Shown here in pieces: positions 34,116-45,800 of a stretch of DNA of 64,000 bases. The stretch's first letter is position 1, and the number at the start of each line of letters is the position of its first letter. The DNA is from Brasenia schreberi. Lineage: Eukaryota; Streptophyta; Magnoliopsida; Nymphaeales; Cabombaceae. The DNA is taken from the NCBI GenBank assembly GCA_036023115.1, contig JAYKKT010000055.1:13082501-13146500 (forward strand), given 5' to 3'. The position numbers were made by a program, and so were the translations under genes. The notes below the pieces were generated by a model that was given only the letters and a program-made list of their open reading frames with translations, was not told the DNA's origin and did no database searches.

Positions 34116-35220
34116 CCCCCCCCCTAGTGGGAGGGTTTTTCATCCTTTCTCATCTTCTTCCAGCCCACCATTGGGCTAGCCGAACCTTCCACCTTGCTCC
34201 CTTCTTCCACCTGCACCACCACTACCCCCAGCCAAGCTCTACCTCATGCCACCACTGCCTCCCAGCCTGCTCCACTCCACGTCGCCACCACCTCCCGGCC
34301 GAGCTCCATCCTCCTTCATCATCCGGCTGCCTTTCTTCCACCCACCAACCTTCTTCATCCATTCGGTTAGTACCTTACACCTAACTCCATCTTCTCTTCA
34401 CTCCCCCTCCACTCTCAACCGCCCATACCACCACTCCACCTCGCCAGCACCACCTTCCCGCCACCCTTACCCATTCGGCCAGACCTAACCCCTTACACCA
34501 CCCGATCCTTTACCTTTTTTCCTAGTGATACCCGGCCACCCTACCTTGCTCCCTAGAACCTGGCCCTTCCACTCTCAACCAACCCTCAACTCCACCTTCC
34601 ACAGCACCCTAGCTAGCTCCCTTCCCATCCTTGACATTCCCTAGCTATCCTACCCGGCCACCATTTAAACCACCCCTAGTCGGCCACCCCCAGCCGACTG
34701 CACCCAAGTCACACGGCAGTCGTACTTTTTCCCTTAGGCATTCCCTTTAGGCTCCCCTTAGCGCCACCTTCCATAGAGCCTTCCCTACCTTAGTGACCTC
34801 CCTTAATTACTTCAGCCCTAGACGTCACGGCAGCACCCCCCTAGCAGTCGGCAAGCTCCAAGGCGCCACACACGCGCTCCTTTGTCACCCGACCACACAT
34901 CCTTGCCGTGTCTCTCCGAGGGGCTCCCTCTTGCAGCCCAAGCCAACGCTCAAGCAAGTCACCTCCGGACCAGCTATAAGTAAGTGCCTAACTCTGTCCT
35001 TAGTTGTAGACTTGCTTAAATTAAATTAAATTTGATACGGGGTTGTAATAACGGAGCATTGTCTCTCCCCGCTTGTAATAACGTGGCTTGGCACACCCAC
35101 ACACATGTGCACTTGAGCCTACCTCGCTCTTAGTTGTGCACGATTTTGAACACACACGGGCCTAATCAGCCCTTTAGATACAAGTTTATGTATATACTTT
35201 AAGTTGTGTAGGGTTTTGCT

Positions 35221-35640
35221 TGAGTTGGGTGTGTTGTCTTTAAATTCTCGCACTCACACACATTGAGCTTCCGCTCTTATTTGCAAGACCCAAGTAAGGG
35301 CCGTGTTATACTATCCTTGGGTTTAATTTCATGTTGTGTGCGTAGTACTTCAATTCTAGCACTCACACACATTGAGCTTTCGCTCTTACTCCCAAGACCT
35401 TAGTTAAGGCCATATTGCAATTTATATTTGGGTTTAATTTCATTTTGTGTGCGTAGTACTTCAATTCTAGCACTCACACACATTGAGCTTTCACTCTTAT
35501 TCCCAAGACCTTAGTTAAGGCCATATTGCAATTTATATTTGGGTTTCATTTGAAGTTGTGTGTGTTGTCTTTACATTTTCACACGCACCCACATTGAGCC
35601 TTCGCTCTTATTTGCAAGACCCAAGTAAGGGCTCATATAT
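35221..35640 (+). repeat. ~105-bp hairpin modules in the K 5' LTR
   Basis: Four units with CACACACATTGAGC-N4-GCTCTTA and a second stem, for example CCTT-AGTT-AAGG (35398-35409). The first and last units have CCCA-AGTA-AGGG with one mismatch. Confidence 0.8.
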
Positions 35641-36417
35641 ACTATATACGTATTTCCCTTTTGGCTATGTCTTTTCAATTTGGGTTTTAAGGTTCAGCAG
35701 TGTGCGTAGTCTTTCAATATATACACGGCACACACTTGCACTATTGAGCCTTTCCGCTCTTAAGATATAGCCATATTTCCCTTTTGTAATTTCCCTTCGG
35801 CATTTTATATTTACAAGTCATTTCCCTTCGGCAATTTCCATTACAAGTCATTTCCCTTCGGCAATTTCCATTACAAGTCATTTCCCTTCGGCATTGTCTT
35901 TTAAATTCGAGTTTTTCCTTTGGAGTTGCATGAGTTTGCATTGCATATACACCATACCACGAGTTAGGATGCATATTGCATCAAAGCAAACCCCATACTC
36001 CCGCTCAAAATCGCCACATTTTAGTGGAGTGTTCATAACATACACCTAGGTGGCCCAAAAAGGGATAAAAAGAAAGACTTTGGCACGTGCAAATCCACGT
36101 GATCTAAAATCTGAAAATCATACAAAAAACAACCCGAATCAAACACCTCAAACCGCTTTCGTAGGTTCTTACACTCAAAAACTCGATTTTAAAAGCGTAC
36201 AGACTGACCCTTGCGCATCGGTACAAGAAGGTCTGCGACGACAAGAGCTTGCTTGCTCACAGTCGCCACGTTAGGAGTCAGGTTTTAAAATATATCTTCG
36301 CTAGCTTAAGTAAGCTAGCTGGCATGCCCTGTTTGTTTAAATAGGACTTAGGTACACGAAAAGGTTCGCTTCAGGCGTAAAAACCAAGAGCGGGAATTTT
36401 CTGCGTCTACAGTAATT

Positions 36418-36435
36418 TGGCGCGCCCGGTGGGAC
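36418..36435 (+). other. Primer-binding site of K
   Basis: TGGCGCGCCCGGTGGGAC, 6 nt after the 5' LTR end. Same site, with R for G or A at position 5, in E1, E2 and B. Confidence 0.85.
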
Positions 36436-36552
36436 GTGAGTCTTTTAAAGTCGAGTCACTCTAGGAAACTTGCGAAAAGATTTTTAAAGAGGTGTTGTTT
36501 TAACTCTTTTTTCTTTACTTGTACTTAGGAATTTTGAAAAAGGCTTGAAAAC

Positions 36553-37907
36553 ATGTCAAAATCCAACCCAAGTGAAGTGTCAAGCCAAGGCTCATGTGCA
36601 TCAAGTTCTCACTCTAGGAGGGTTTTGAAAAATAAGATCAAACGAGACGAGATAGAGGACTTAAGAAGGGAATTCGAGGCCAAAATCGATGCTCTCAGCC
36701 GAGAGGTTGAAGTAGGCGATTCCTGTTCATCGAATGGTGAACAAAGGGCCAAGAAAAAATCTGAAAAACCTCTCAAGCACAAAGAGGCCTCCGTAATGGA
36801 AGGCAACCAATACCACGAGTCCTTCACACAAAAGGACCGTAAAGCCCTACAACAGCTGCTGAAAGGGCAAAATAAAGAGAAAAGGAGTTACGCCCTGTCT
36901 GATTTTCTTCCTATGGATTATGAAACAGACAGTGACGATGAAATATCGAACTTCCATCGGTATGATGGCATGGGAGACCCTAGGTCTCACTTGCAACTTT
37001 TCTCGCGTCGAGCCCATAAGAAGAAAAAGGACTCAATGAAATGGGTGTATTGGTTCCCTTTATCCCTTAAAGGCACAATAGTCAAATGGTTGGCTTCCTA
37101 CGATTTAAGCTAGTTCGCTACTTTTGAAGAGTTAGCGAACTGTTTCATGCAAAGATTTGCACATAACATAGAAGTCACACCGACTTTGAACACTTTAAGG
37201 GATACGAAGCAAGGCATGAACGAAGACGTACATGCCTTCATTATTCGATGGAGGTCCCTTTTGGGCCAAGTGCGAGAGCCCATATCCGAAGGATGTGCAA
37301 TCATGCTCATCCTGGATAATTTTAAAAGCTAGTTAAAGACCCTTCTCTCGCTCCATGAGATCTCAACTTTCCATAAGTTGATCAAAAAAGCATCCCTTTT
37401 CGAAACAAACTTGAAAAAGGGGATATATGATCACCTATGGAAAGGAAGTGCCGTTTCTAAAACCCGCTTGGAAAAGCCCATCACTTATGGGCTACCCACG
37501 ATGGACAAAGGGGCAAAGCCCCATAAAATCGCCAATGTCCGGGTGGATCTAGGCGTGGTGGGCACTTCCAAAAATTTTGAAAAACCAGAAAACAAAAGAG
37601 AACGAAATTTTCAAAAATCGATTGAAAAACGGAAATACACACCACTGGGGCAACCTGTGTCGGAGGTCCTAGACCTCCTACTTGCTCAAGGCATGATAGA
37701 ACTTCCCGAAATCCCTGAGGGAGTCACTTCCAAAGGGGGATATTTAAATCATTTTTGCAAGTATCATCGGCTCAAAGGCCATGATACAAAACGTTGTTTC
37801 TCCCTTTTAAATAAAATCGAGAACTTGATAGCGGAGGGCCGGCTCCAGGTCACTTCGGAACCTGAGCCAACTCAAGCTATCTTCAAAGAACCCTTTCCCA
37901 AGCACAC
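36553..37907 (+). pseudogene. K gag, first part
   Basis: Starts ATG 36553 (MSKSNPSEVSSQGSC) after an untranslated leader. In order: Ser-rich N-terminus; helix EIEDLRREFEAKIDALS; acidic linker; capsid region resembling the retrotransposon gag family (WFPLSLKG..KWLASYDLS..F..L..CFMQRF); and zinc knuckle CKYHRLKGHDTKRC at 37756-37797, spacing CX2HX4HX4C. Stops are TAG at 37111-37113 (from CAG) and TAG at 37330-37332. Coding is cut at 37907, after PFPKH, by solo LTR L and resumes at 41291. Confidence 0.92.
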
Positions 37908-40900
37908 TGTAGACGCGCGAAAATCCCCGCTTCTCACCTTTTCAGGGCTTTGGAGCGGATCCTCTCGTGTGTCTAAGGCCTATTTATGCAAACAGGGCAT
38001 GCCAGCTAGCTTACCTAAGCTAGCGAAGATATATTAAAACTGACTTCTAATCGTGGCGACTGTGAGCAAGTGAGCTCTTGTCGTCGCAGACCTTCTTGCA
38101 CTGATGCGCAAGGGTCAGTCTGTACACTTTGTAAAAATCGAGTTTTGGGAGAGAAAGTCTACGAAGCAGTTCGAGGTGTCTAATTCGGGTCTTTTAGATG
38201 CGATTGCATGTTTTAGATCATGTGGATTTGCACGTGCCTAAGTCTTTCCTTTTATCCCTTTTCGGGCCACCTAGTTTTTGTGTTATGAACACTCCACTAC
38301 ATGGGCGAATTCGAGTGGGGCTTGCTTTGATGCAATATGCGTCCTACCTCGTGGTATGGCGTAAATGCAATGCAAACTCATGCTACTCCAAAGGGAAAAC
38401 CCGAATGTAAAGACAATACTGAAGGGAAATAACCGAAGGGAAATAACCGAAGGGAAATATGTATATAGAGTATGTATATGAGCCCTTATTCGGGTCTTGC
38501 AAATAAGAGCGAAGGCTCAATGTGGGTGCGTGCTTGAATTGAAAGACTTACACACACGACATGAAATTAAACCCAAATATAAATTGCAGTATGGCCTTAA
38601 CTAAGGTCTTGGGAATAAGAGCAAAAGCTCAATGTGTGTGAGTGCTTGAATTGAAGTACTACGCACACGACATGAAATTAAACCCAAATATAACTGCAAT
38701 AGGCCTTGACTAAGGTCTTGGGAGTAAGAGCGAAAGCTCAATGTGTGTGAGAGTGCTTGAATTGAAAGACTTACACACACGACATGAAATAAAACCCAAA
38801 TAGTATAGGTCGGCCCTTACTTGGGTCTTTCAAATAAGAGCGAAGGCTCAATGTGTGTGAGAGTGCTTGAATTGAAAGACTTACACACATGACATGAAAT
38901 GAAACCCAAATAGTATAGGTCGGCCCTTACTTGGGTCTTTCAAATAAGAGCGAAGGCTCAATGTGTGTGAGAGTGCTTGAATTGAAAGACAACACACCCA
39001 ACTTAAGCAAAACCCTTCAAAAATGAAAGCATATGTATATACTTATGTATTAGGGGCTGATTAAGCCCGTGTGTGTTCAAAATCGTGCACAACTAAGAGA
39101 GTGCACGTGTGTGGGTGTGCCAAGCCACGTTATTACAAGCAGGGGGAGACTATGCTCCGTTATTACAACCCCGTATCGAATTGAATCTCAAACAAGTATA
39201 CAACTAAAGACCGAGTTAGGCACTTACTAGTAGCTGGTCCGTAGAGGCCTTGCTTGAGCGTGGGCTTGGCCTTCGCCTTGGGCTGCAAAAGGGAGCTCCG
39301 CGAGGGTGAACGGCAAGAGGTGTTGGCCGGAGGTCCTTGGTGCGCGGAAGAGGCGCCTTGAAGGTGGCCGGCCACTAGAGATGGGGTGCCGGATGCTAAG
39401 GATGGGGTGCCTAGGGAATGTGGCACTAAGGGAGGCTAAGGGAGTACCTAGGGGACGGATATGGCTGACCAAAGGGGCAGGTGGTAGTCAGTTGGAGTGG
39501 CCGACTAAGGGGACTTGGTGGTGGTGGGCTGCTAGAGTGGCTATGGGTGGAGTATGGGAAGGAAGCTAGCTAGGTGATGGGGCTAGGTGGTAGTGGGTGT
39601 AGTGGGTGTAAGGGAGTGATATGGGCAGGTCTTAGGGAGTTGGATAGGGTGGTTAGGTAGTGGCGGGTAGTTAGGTCGGTTGAGGCTTGGCCGAATGGGA
39701 GTGGTGGCGGCAGGTGGCTGGTGTTAGGGTAAGGAGGTGGTAGGGTGGATGGTTAAGAGTGGAGGGGAAGTGGAGAAGAGGTGAAGTAGGGTATGGGGTA
39801 CTAACCAAGTGATGGGAGGCAGCGGGTGGCTGAGGAGAAGCCGGGTGTGATGGTGGATGGGGCAGGTTCGGCCGGATGAAGAGGGTGGCGACGGATGGTT
39901 GGTCGGCTGGGGCGTGGTGGAGCAGGTGGAGCGAGGTGGTGGCTGGTGGCTGTGCAAGTGGAAGGTCCGGCTGGAAGTGGTGCAGGCAGCTGGGTTCGGT
40001 TGGGCTGGGAAGTGGGGTCCAAGGCTTGAAAAAAACCCGCCCACTAGGGGGGGGGGTTTATAGCCTTTGTGAAGGGCGGTGGGGGTGGTTTTGGGGTAGT
40101 GGTTAGGTGGTCTAGGGAGGGTGGTAAGGTGATATGGTGGGCTGGTATTAGGGTAGGGCCAGATATTTTGTTTTAATGGTTTTGGGGGATATGGTGTGCT
40201 AGGTTTAGATGGGGTAGTTTAGTGGTTTAGGGTTTAGTTAGGTGGGTTGGTTCTAGGTGAGGTTTAGTGAGCTAGGTTAGGTGGTTAGGCTAGGATTAGG
40301 CTAGGTTTAGGGAAATTAACCTAGGTTTAGGGAAGGATTAGGGAAGTGGGTTAGGTGATTAGGTTGGGATTAGGCCGGGATTAGGGAAGTGGGTTAGGTG
40401 ATTAGGCTCAGATTAGGGAAGTGGGTTAGGTGTTTTGGGGTTAGGTTTAGGTGAAGGAGCTCCCTTTGCATGGCCCATAGACCTTAACCACATCATGTTG
40501 GTGCAGCCCTAGGTTAGGTTTTGGCTAATTTCAAGCTTAAACCCACTCAATTAGGCTAACCCACATGATTAACCCCAAACTTGACACACAAGTCAAGCTT
40601 AATTACAACACACTTGATCTTATCCACCCCCACTCTCTCTCATGCCCATGATCCCACGTGAAATTCAAGTGGGCCCCACCTCCATTTATGAGAAGGTGAT
40701 GTAGGCCATGGATATGGATATTGGATTGGATCTCTGGATCCAAATCCAAATCCAAGTCCACATATGGGTTTGGATTGGGATCTGGATATATATGGTCCAG
40801 ATCCGATCCAAACTGAACTCTGACTCCTTCGAGCTGTGTTCGAAATGGATGATTTGTGTGGGGTCTGACAGCATCAGCACTCCGTCTGCGTTGGGTCTTC

Positions 40901-41290
40901 GCCAACATGATCGTCCACCTCCGTTTCTGCCTTCCGGAGATGACTTCAAATGACATTTTGATAATAACAGGGTCTTGGACGTTCGAGATCCTGGGGGTAT
41001 GGATTTGATATGAGAGTTGGTGTGCTGGGCTCGACATGTGCTCCGGTTCCGGGCTCTCTTTGACTTCGCTGGTCCTGTCTTCATTAGGCCAAGCTGCTTT
41101 GAGGTTTCAAAAACGTGTTTTAAAAGGTTTTCAAAAGCCATATTATATATTTTTGAAATATGAAGTTTAAAACATATATACAGGGTTGTCTGGAAGGCTC
41201 CTGGGTTTCCAGATTCAAAATAGCCCTTTGGGGCTGCTTTTACAAAACCAGATGAATTTGAGAAATTTGTGGGATTTTGGGGTGTTTACA
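37908..41290 (-). mobile_element. Solo LTR L (3.4 kb) inserted in K gag
   Basis: Reverse LTR from TGTAGACGC (37908) to TTTACA (41290) with no internal region. Flanks CACAC (37903-37907) and CATGC (41291-41295) are a 5-bp duplication differing by two transitions. Removing it joins PKH to ASSSGKG as in E2. It is very close to the E2 LTR: about 230 bp ending at CCCCGTATC (39177) are identical by eye. It has a reverse TATA (40062-40057) and GTAAGT (39222-39227). Confidence 0.93.
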
Positions 41291-42795
41291 CATGCCAGTA
41301 GCAGTGGGAAAGGAAAGGAGGTATGTACCCTCACCTTTTCAAAAGAACTAGCGCAAAAATCTGAGTATGGTCGACCCACTTGTGCGCCCACTCTTGTACT
41401 TTACAAGAAGCCTGCCTAAGTCGTCATCCAGGGACCACCAAGAGCTGAATCCCCGGTTAAACCAGTTTTAAAACTTCAAGGTGCTCCTCAACTCATAATT
41501 ACAGCCAATTTTAGTGCGAACCCTAGGTTGGTCGTGGGGGAAGTGACTAGATCCGGGAGGATCTATCAACCCCCGCACCTACAAAGTGCTAAAAAGGTGG
41601 TCAGTGTGCTTGGCCGCTCAAAAGCATGTATTCCTAGAGTTCTGCCAAAAGCAAACAATGGGAAAGTCGTCCTAAATCCTTATGATTTCAAAAATCATCT
41701 TTCAAAGATTCCTATCCACATGTCTATCCTAGAGCTTATACAAACTTTGCCTAGGCATAGACTCGTGCTAGAGAAAATTCTAGAAAGAGCCAAGGTTAGT
41801 TCGAACATAAGTCTGGAATCCCTGTCTAACCAAGTGGCTTTAATAGGAGCCAAATTGCCCATCACTTTCTGAGAAGATGATGTAGATAGACCCTACGAGT
41901 CCCATAACCAGGCCCTCCATATCGAGGTGGTTCTGAATAACCACTCTCTGGACAGGTGCCTAGTCGATGGGGGAGGAGGGCTCAACATCCTTCCACTTCA
42001 TGTGGCGTACCAAATCAGAGTCACCTTGACTTCCGTGATCCCAAGCCCCATCGTTATCACTGGATACGATGGGAATGCGTCTAAGCCTTTAGGATCGATC
42101 GAACACCCAATGGAAACGGGAGGGATCACACACACGGGGGTGTTCCATGTCTTGGACATCCACCCCCATTATAACCTGTTGTTGGGAAGGCCCTGGATAC
42201 ACAGCTTGTGCGCTGTGCCATCCACCTTCCACAGGTGTGTCAAGATCCCTTTCAGGGACCAAGTGATGGTGATCCTAGGTGAGAGTCACCCTCAGCTTCA
42301 GTGGATCATAAACTCTCCTTGTTTGTCGAGTTCCCAGGCCCATGAGGCTAACCTGGGGCAGACCATGGTCGAGCCACCAAGGCTCATGTTAAACAACCCT
42401 AGGAAGGTTGTATATGTGAAGGGGCCACCCAAAGCAGGCTCCCTCCCGATTCTAACCCTTCTAGGAAGACCCAAGCATCCCCTATTTCCAAAACCCCTAG
42501 ACAAGAAGCCATACGAGCACGATATGGATGACAGCAAGTTCCAGGACCACGATCTGTATCAAAATTTTTCAAAAAACAAAAAATCATGGAACATGTTGTT
42601 GAATATGGGCTACACGCCCTATAAAAGTCTAGGGGCACAAAACCAGGGTCTCCTAGGGCCAACCCAAGCTGATACGGGATCGGCTACACTCCCAAAATAC
42701 CGCCAGAGCTACCCCCTGTGACCACCTGGGTCAAGGGTACCCTGGAACCTATCCTAGAAGAGACCGACGATTTAGACCTCTTATTCCGAGTCTAA
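41291..42795 (+). pseudogene. K gag-pro, second part with retropepsin
   Basis: Resumes gag after solo LTR L. A basic, Pro-rich linker (VTRSGRIYQPPHL) is followed by a helical stretch and the aspartic protease. The active-site motif LVDGGGGLNILPL has its Asp codon at 41966-41968, and the late LLGRPWIHSL motif lies near 42180. The usual D-T/S-G triad is D-G-G here and in E1 and E2. Stops are TAA at 41417-41419 (from CAA) and TGA near 41870. A short deletion near 42655 shifts the frame before the terminal DLLFRV-TAA (42793-42795). Confidence 0.9.
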
Positions 42796-42820
42796 CCCGT
42801 AGCGTTTTCCCTTTGTAGGT
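42796..42820 (+). promoter_or_regulatory. gag-pro / pol spacer of K
   Basis: Twenty-five nucleotides between TAA (42793-42795) and ATGATG (42821), ending TTTTCCCTTTGTAG-GT. Identical to E1 except one base. pol is in the +1 frame. Confidence 0.6.
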
Positions 42821-45800
42821 ATGATGGAAGATCCCTTTCATAAAAACACAAAAACATTTGTAAAACTTAAAATCAAAAAAATCGAAAAAGAGGAAAAACC
42901 AAAAACAATGGAAAAACAAAAACTTGAAAAATAGAGTGCTTTGTATAGTTCCTAAAGTTCTTGTTTTACAAAAACCCAAAAAAATCGAAAAATCTAGAAA
43001 ATACCAAAAAGATTTTGTAAGCTGCTCCTAGTAGGACTTTGTTAAAAGATTTCGAAAGGAACGTCGTCTGCGTAGCCAGACCAAAAATTTTGAAATCAAT
43101 TGAAAATCCGAGTGCAAAACCAGGTCTTTTGAAAAATCACGCATTAAATTCCCTCGGGTCTATAACCCATGAGAATAATCGAAGCCCAGAAGTGGATCCC
43201 CTCGAGGAAGATCCCACTTCTGAGCTCCAAGAATTTCATAAAATTCTCGATTTTGAAAGACCTTCCAATTCAGTAGGAGGAGATTTCATAGAGGTAAACT
43301 TAGGGAGTGATTCCAATCCCAAAACCATCAAAATAGGTGCATGCTTGCATGAACATGAAAGATCAACATTCATTGCATTTCTACGAACCTATTTAGATGT
43401 GTTTGCAAGGACGTATGAAGACATGCCGGGCATAGATCCCAGCTTTGTCGAACATCGTCTTCCCTTAGATGCGGATGTAAAACCCATAAAGTAGAAGCGT
43501 AGGAAAATACACCTGAATGTACACACGCAAGTCAAAGAGGGTTTAGAAGATCTATTAAAAGTCAGATTTATAAAACCCATTGCGTATTCTGATTGGTTGT
43601 TAAACATCATTGTAGTTCGAAAAACCAATGAGAAAATTTGAATATGCATCGATTTCAGAAACCTGAATAAAGCCACTCCAAAGGATAACTATCCTTTACC
43701 AAACATAGATTTGATAGTCGATAGTACTACAAATCATGAAATGTTTTCGTTTATGGATGGCTATTCAGGCTATAATCAAATCAAACTAAGTCCACGAGAT
43801 CAGGGTAAGACCGCATTCACAACCCCATGGGGCACGTACTGCTATACAGTCATGCCCTTTGGTTTGAAAAATGCCGGCGCAACATACCAAAGAGCCATGA
43901 CCACGATCTTCCATGATCAGATTCATGAGCTCGTAGAAGTGTATGTAGATGATCTCTTGGCGAAATCCAAAACCCGATGCACTCATATCGAATGTTTGCA
44001 AAAGATTTTTGAAAGGCTTAGGCTTTACAAAGTAAAGCTAAACCCTCAAAAATGTGTATTCGGGGTAGAATCTGGGAAGCTTCTAGGCTTTATGGTGAGA
44101 CAAAGGGGTATAGAAGTCGACCCCTCTAAGTGTCGAGCCATCATAGACATGGCTCCACCCTCCAATCTCACCCAAATTCGTAGCCTCCAGGGTCGATTAT
44201 AGTCCGTTCGCCGATTCATATCAAATCTGGCAACTAGATGCGAACCCTTCAACAAGCTATTGAGGAAGGGCACAAAATTCTTATGGGATGACGACTGCCA
44301 AAGGTCCTTCAAGAGACTAAAGGCATACCTGGTTAATCCCTCCGTTTTGATTCCTCTAAAGCATGGAAAACCGCTTTTACTTTACATTTCTGTGCATGCG
44401 AATGCTTTAGGAGCCCTATTGGCTCAATACGAGGATGACACCCACAAGGAGTATGCCATCTACTATATTTCAAAAACTCTCTTGGCTTATGAACGAAATT
44501 ATCAAGCCATGGAGAAGATGTGCTTGGCCCTAGTCTGGGCCTGCCAGAAATTCAGACACTATTTCCTAGATCATGAGATCTGGATAGTGTCCAAGCTTGA
44601 TCCAATCAAGCACTTGTTCGAAAAACCCATTCTCACGAGTAGATTTCGTAAATGGCAACTCCTTCTAATGGAGTATGACCTGAAATACCATCACCAGATC
44701 TCCATTAAGGGGCAAGCCCTAGCAGATTACATGGCAGAGTTTCCCCTAGAGGACGCATATCCCACATTTGATGAAATGCCTGATGAAGGCATATTACAAA
44801 ACCATTTCCAAAACCACATTTTGGCAAACAATTTCGAAAACCAAGTGTGGAAGATGCACTTCGATGGGGCACGAAACCAACGAGGGCCTGGTGCTGGCGT
44901 CATCCTCATCTCCTTTGAAAAGGGCGAGATTCCCATAGCAATCCGCCTAGATTTCGAATGTTCCAACAACATGGCTGAGTATGAAGCACTCATACAAGGC
45001 TTAAGGGTTTCGAAAACTCTAGGGGCATCATGCATCGAGGTCTTTGGAGATTCGCTCCTTTTTATAAACCAGGTTTTAAAAATTTGGCAAGTATGTAACG
45101 AAAAACTACTTCCATATCACGAGTTGGCCACTCGATTGGTTGAGTCCTTCTAATCGTGCAGACTCACACACGTGGGAAGAGAGGACAATGGCATTGCTGA
45201 TGCCCTCTCCTACTTGGGTTCAGCCCTAAAGGTCGATCCCATTTCAGGGACCCGGTCTTTAGAAATATGGCATGCGCCCAACCCATCCACACACGATTTG
45301 GATATTTACCAAAATAACCCAGAGTCTATTGAAAAACCCTAGTTTTATGACATCAAACATTTTCTAGAAAATGGAGGATTCGCCGAGGATGCCACATCGA
45401 AAGATAAGGCATTCATCCGTAAGATTTCGACCCGATACACCACTCTGGGTGGGGTTTTATACAAGAAAAGCTTTACCGACATCCTACTTAGGTGTATCGA
45501 TCTAGAGGAGGCTAGGATAGTGATGCATGAATTCCACAATGGAGAATGTGGAGGTCATGTTAATGCCAACATGATGGCAATGAAAATACTTAGAGGGGGC
45601 TATTTTTGGTCCACCCTGAAAAAGGATTGTCACGATCATGTTAGGAAGTGTCATCCATGTCAAGTGCATGGGCATGCCATTCATATCCCCTCATCTGCAT
45701 TGCATTCCGTGGTCAGCCCCTGGCCATTCACCATGTGGGCGTTTGACATCGTAGGCCCTATATTTCCAAAAGCCTCGAATGGGCATCGATTCATTTTAGC

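Larger units (their letters stand above)
32922..36411 (+). mobile_element. 5' LTR of K (3490 bp)
   Basis: TGTAAACACCCC to TCTACA. Parts are: start-proximal conserved block; U3 hairpin TTTGGATTGGATCTGG/CCAGATCCCAATCCAAA (33395-33445); CCTAA-rich tract (33760-33990); TATA box (34109-34115) with a C-run/G-run inverted repeat; pyrimidine-rich leader; GTAAGT (34980-34985); four hairpin modules (35221-35640); short CATTTCCCTTCGGCA repeats (about 35800-35900); U5. By eye it differs from the 3' LTR at roughly 4-5% of the first 300 bp plus several indels. Confidence 0.95.
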
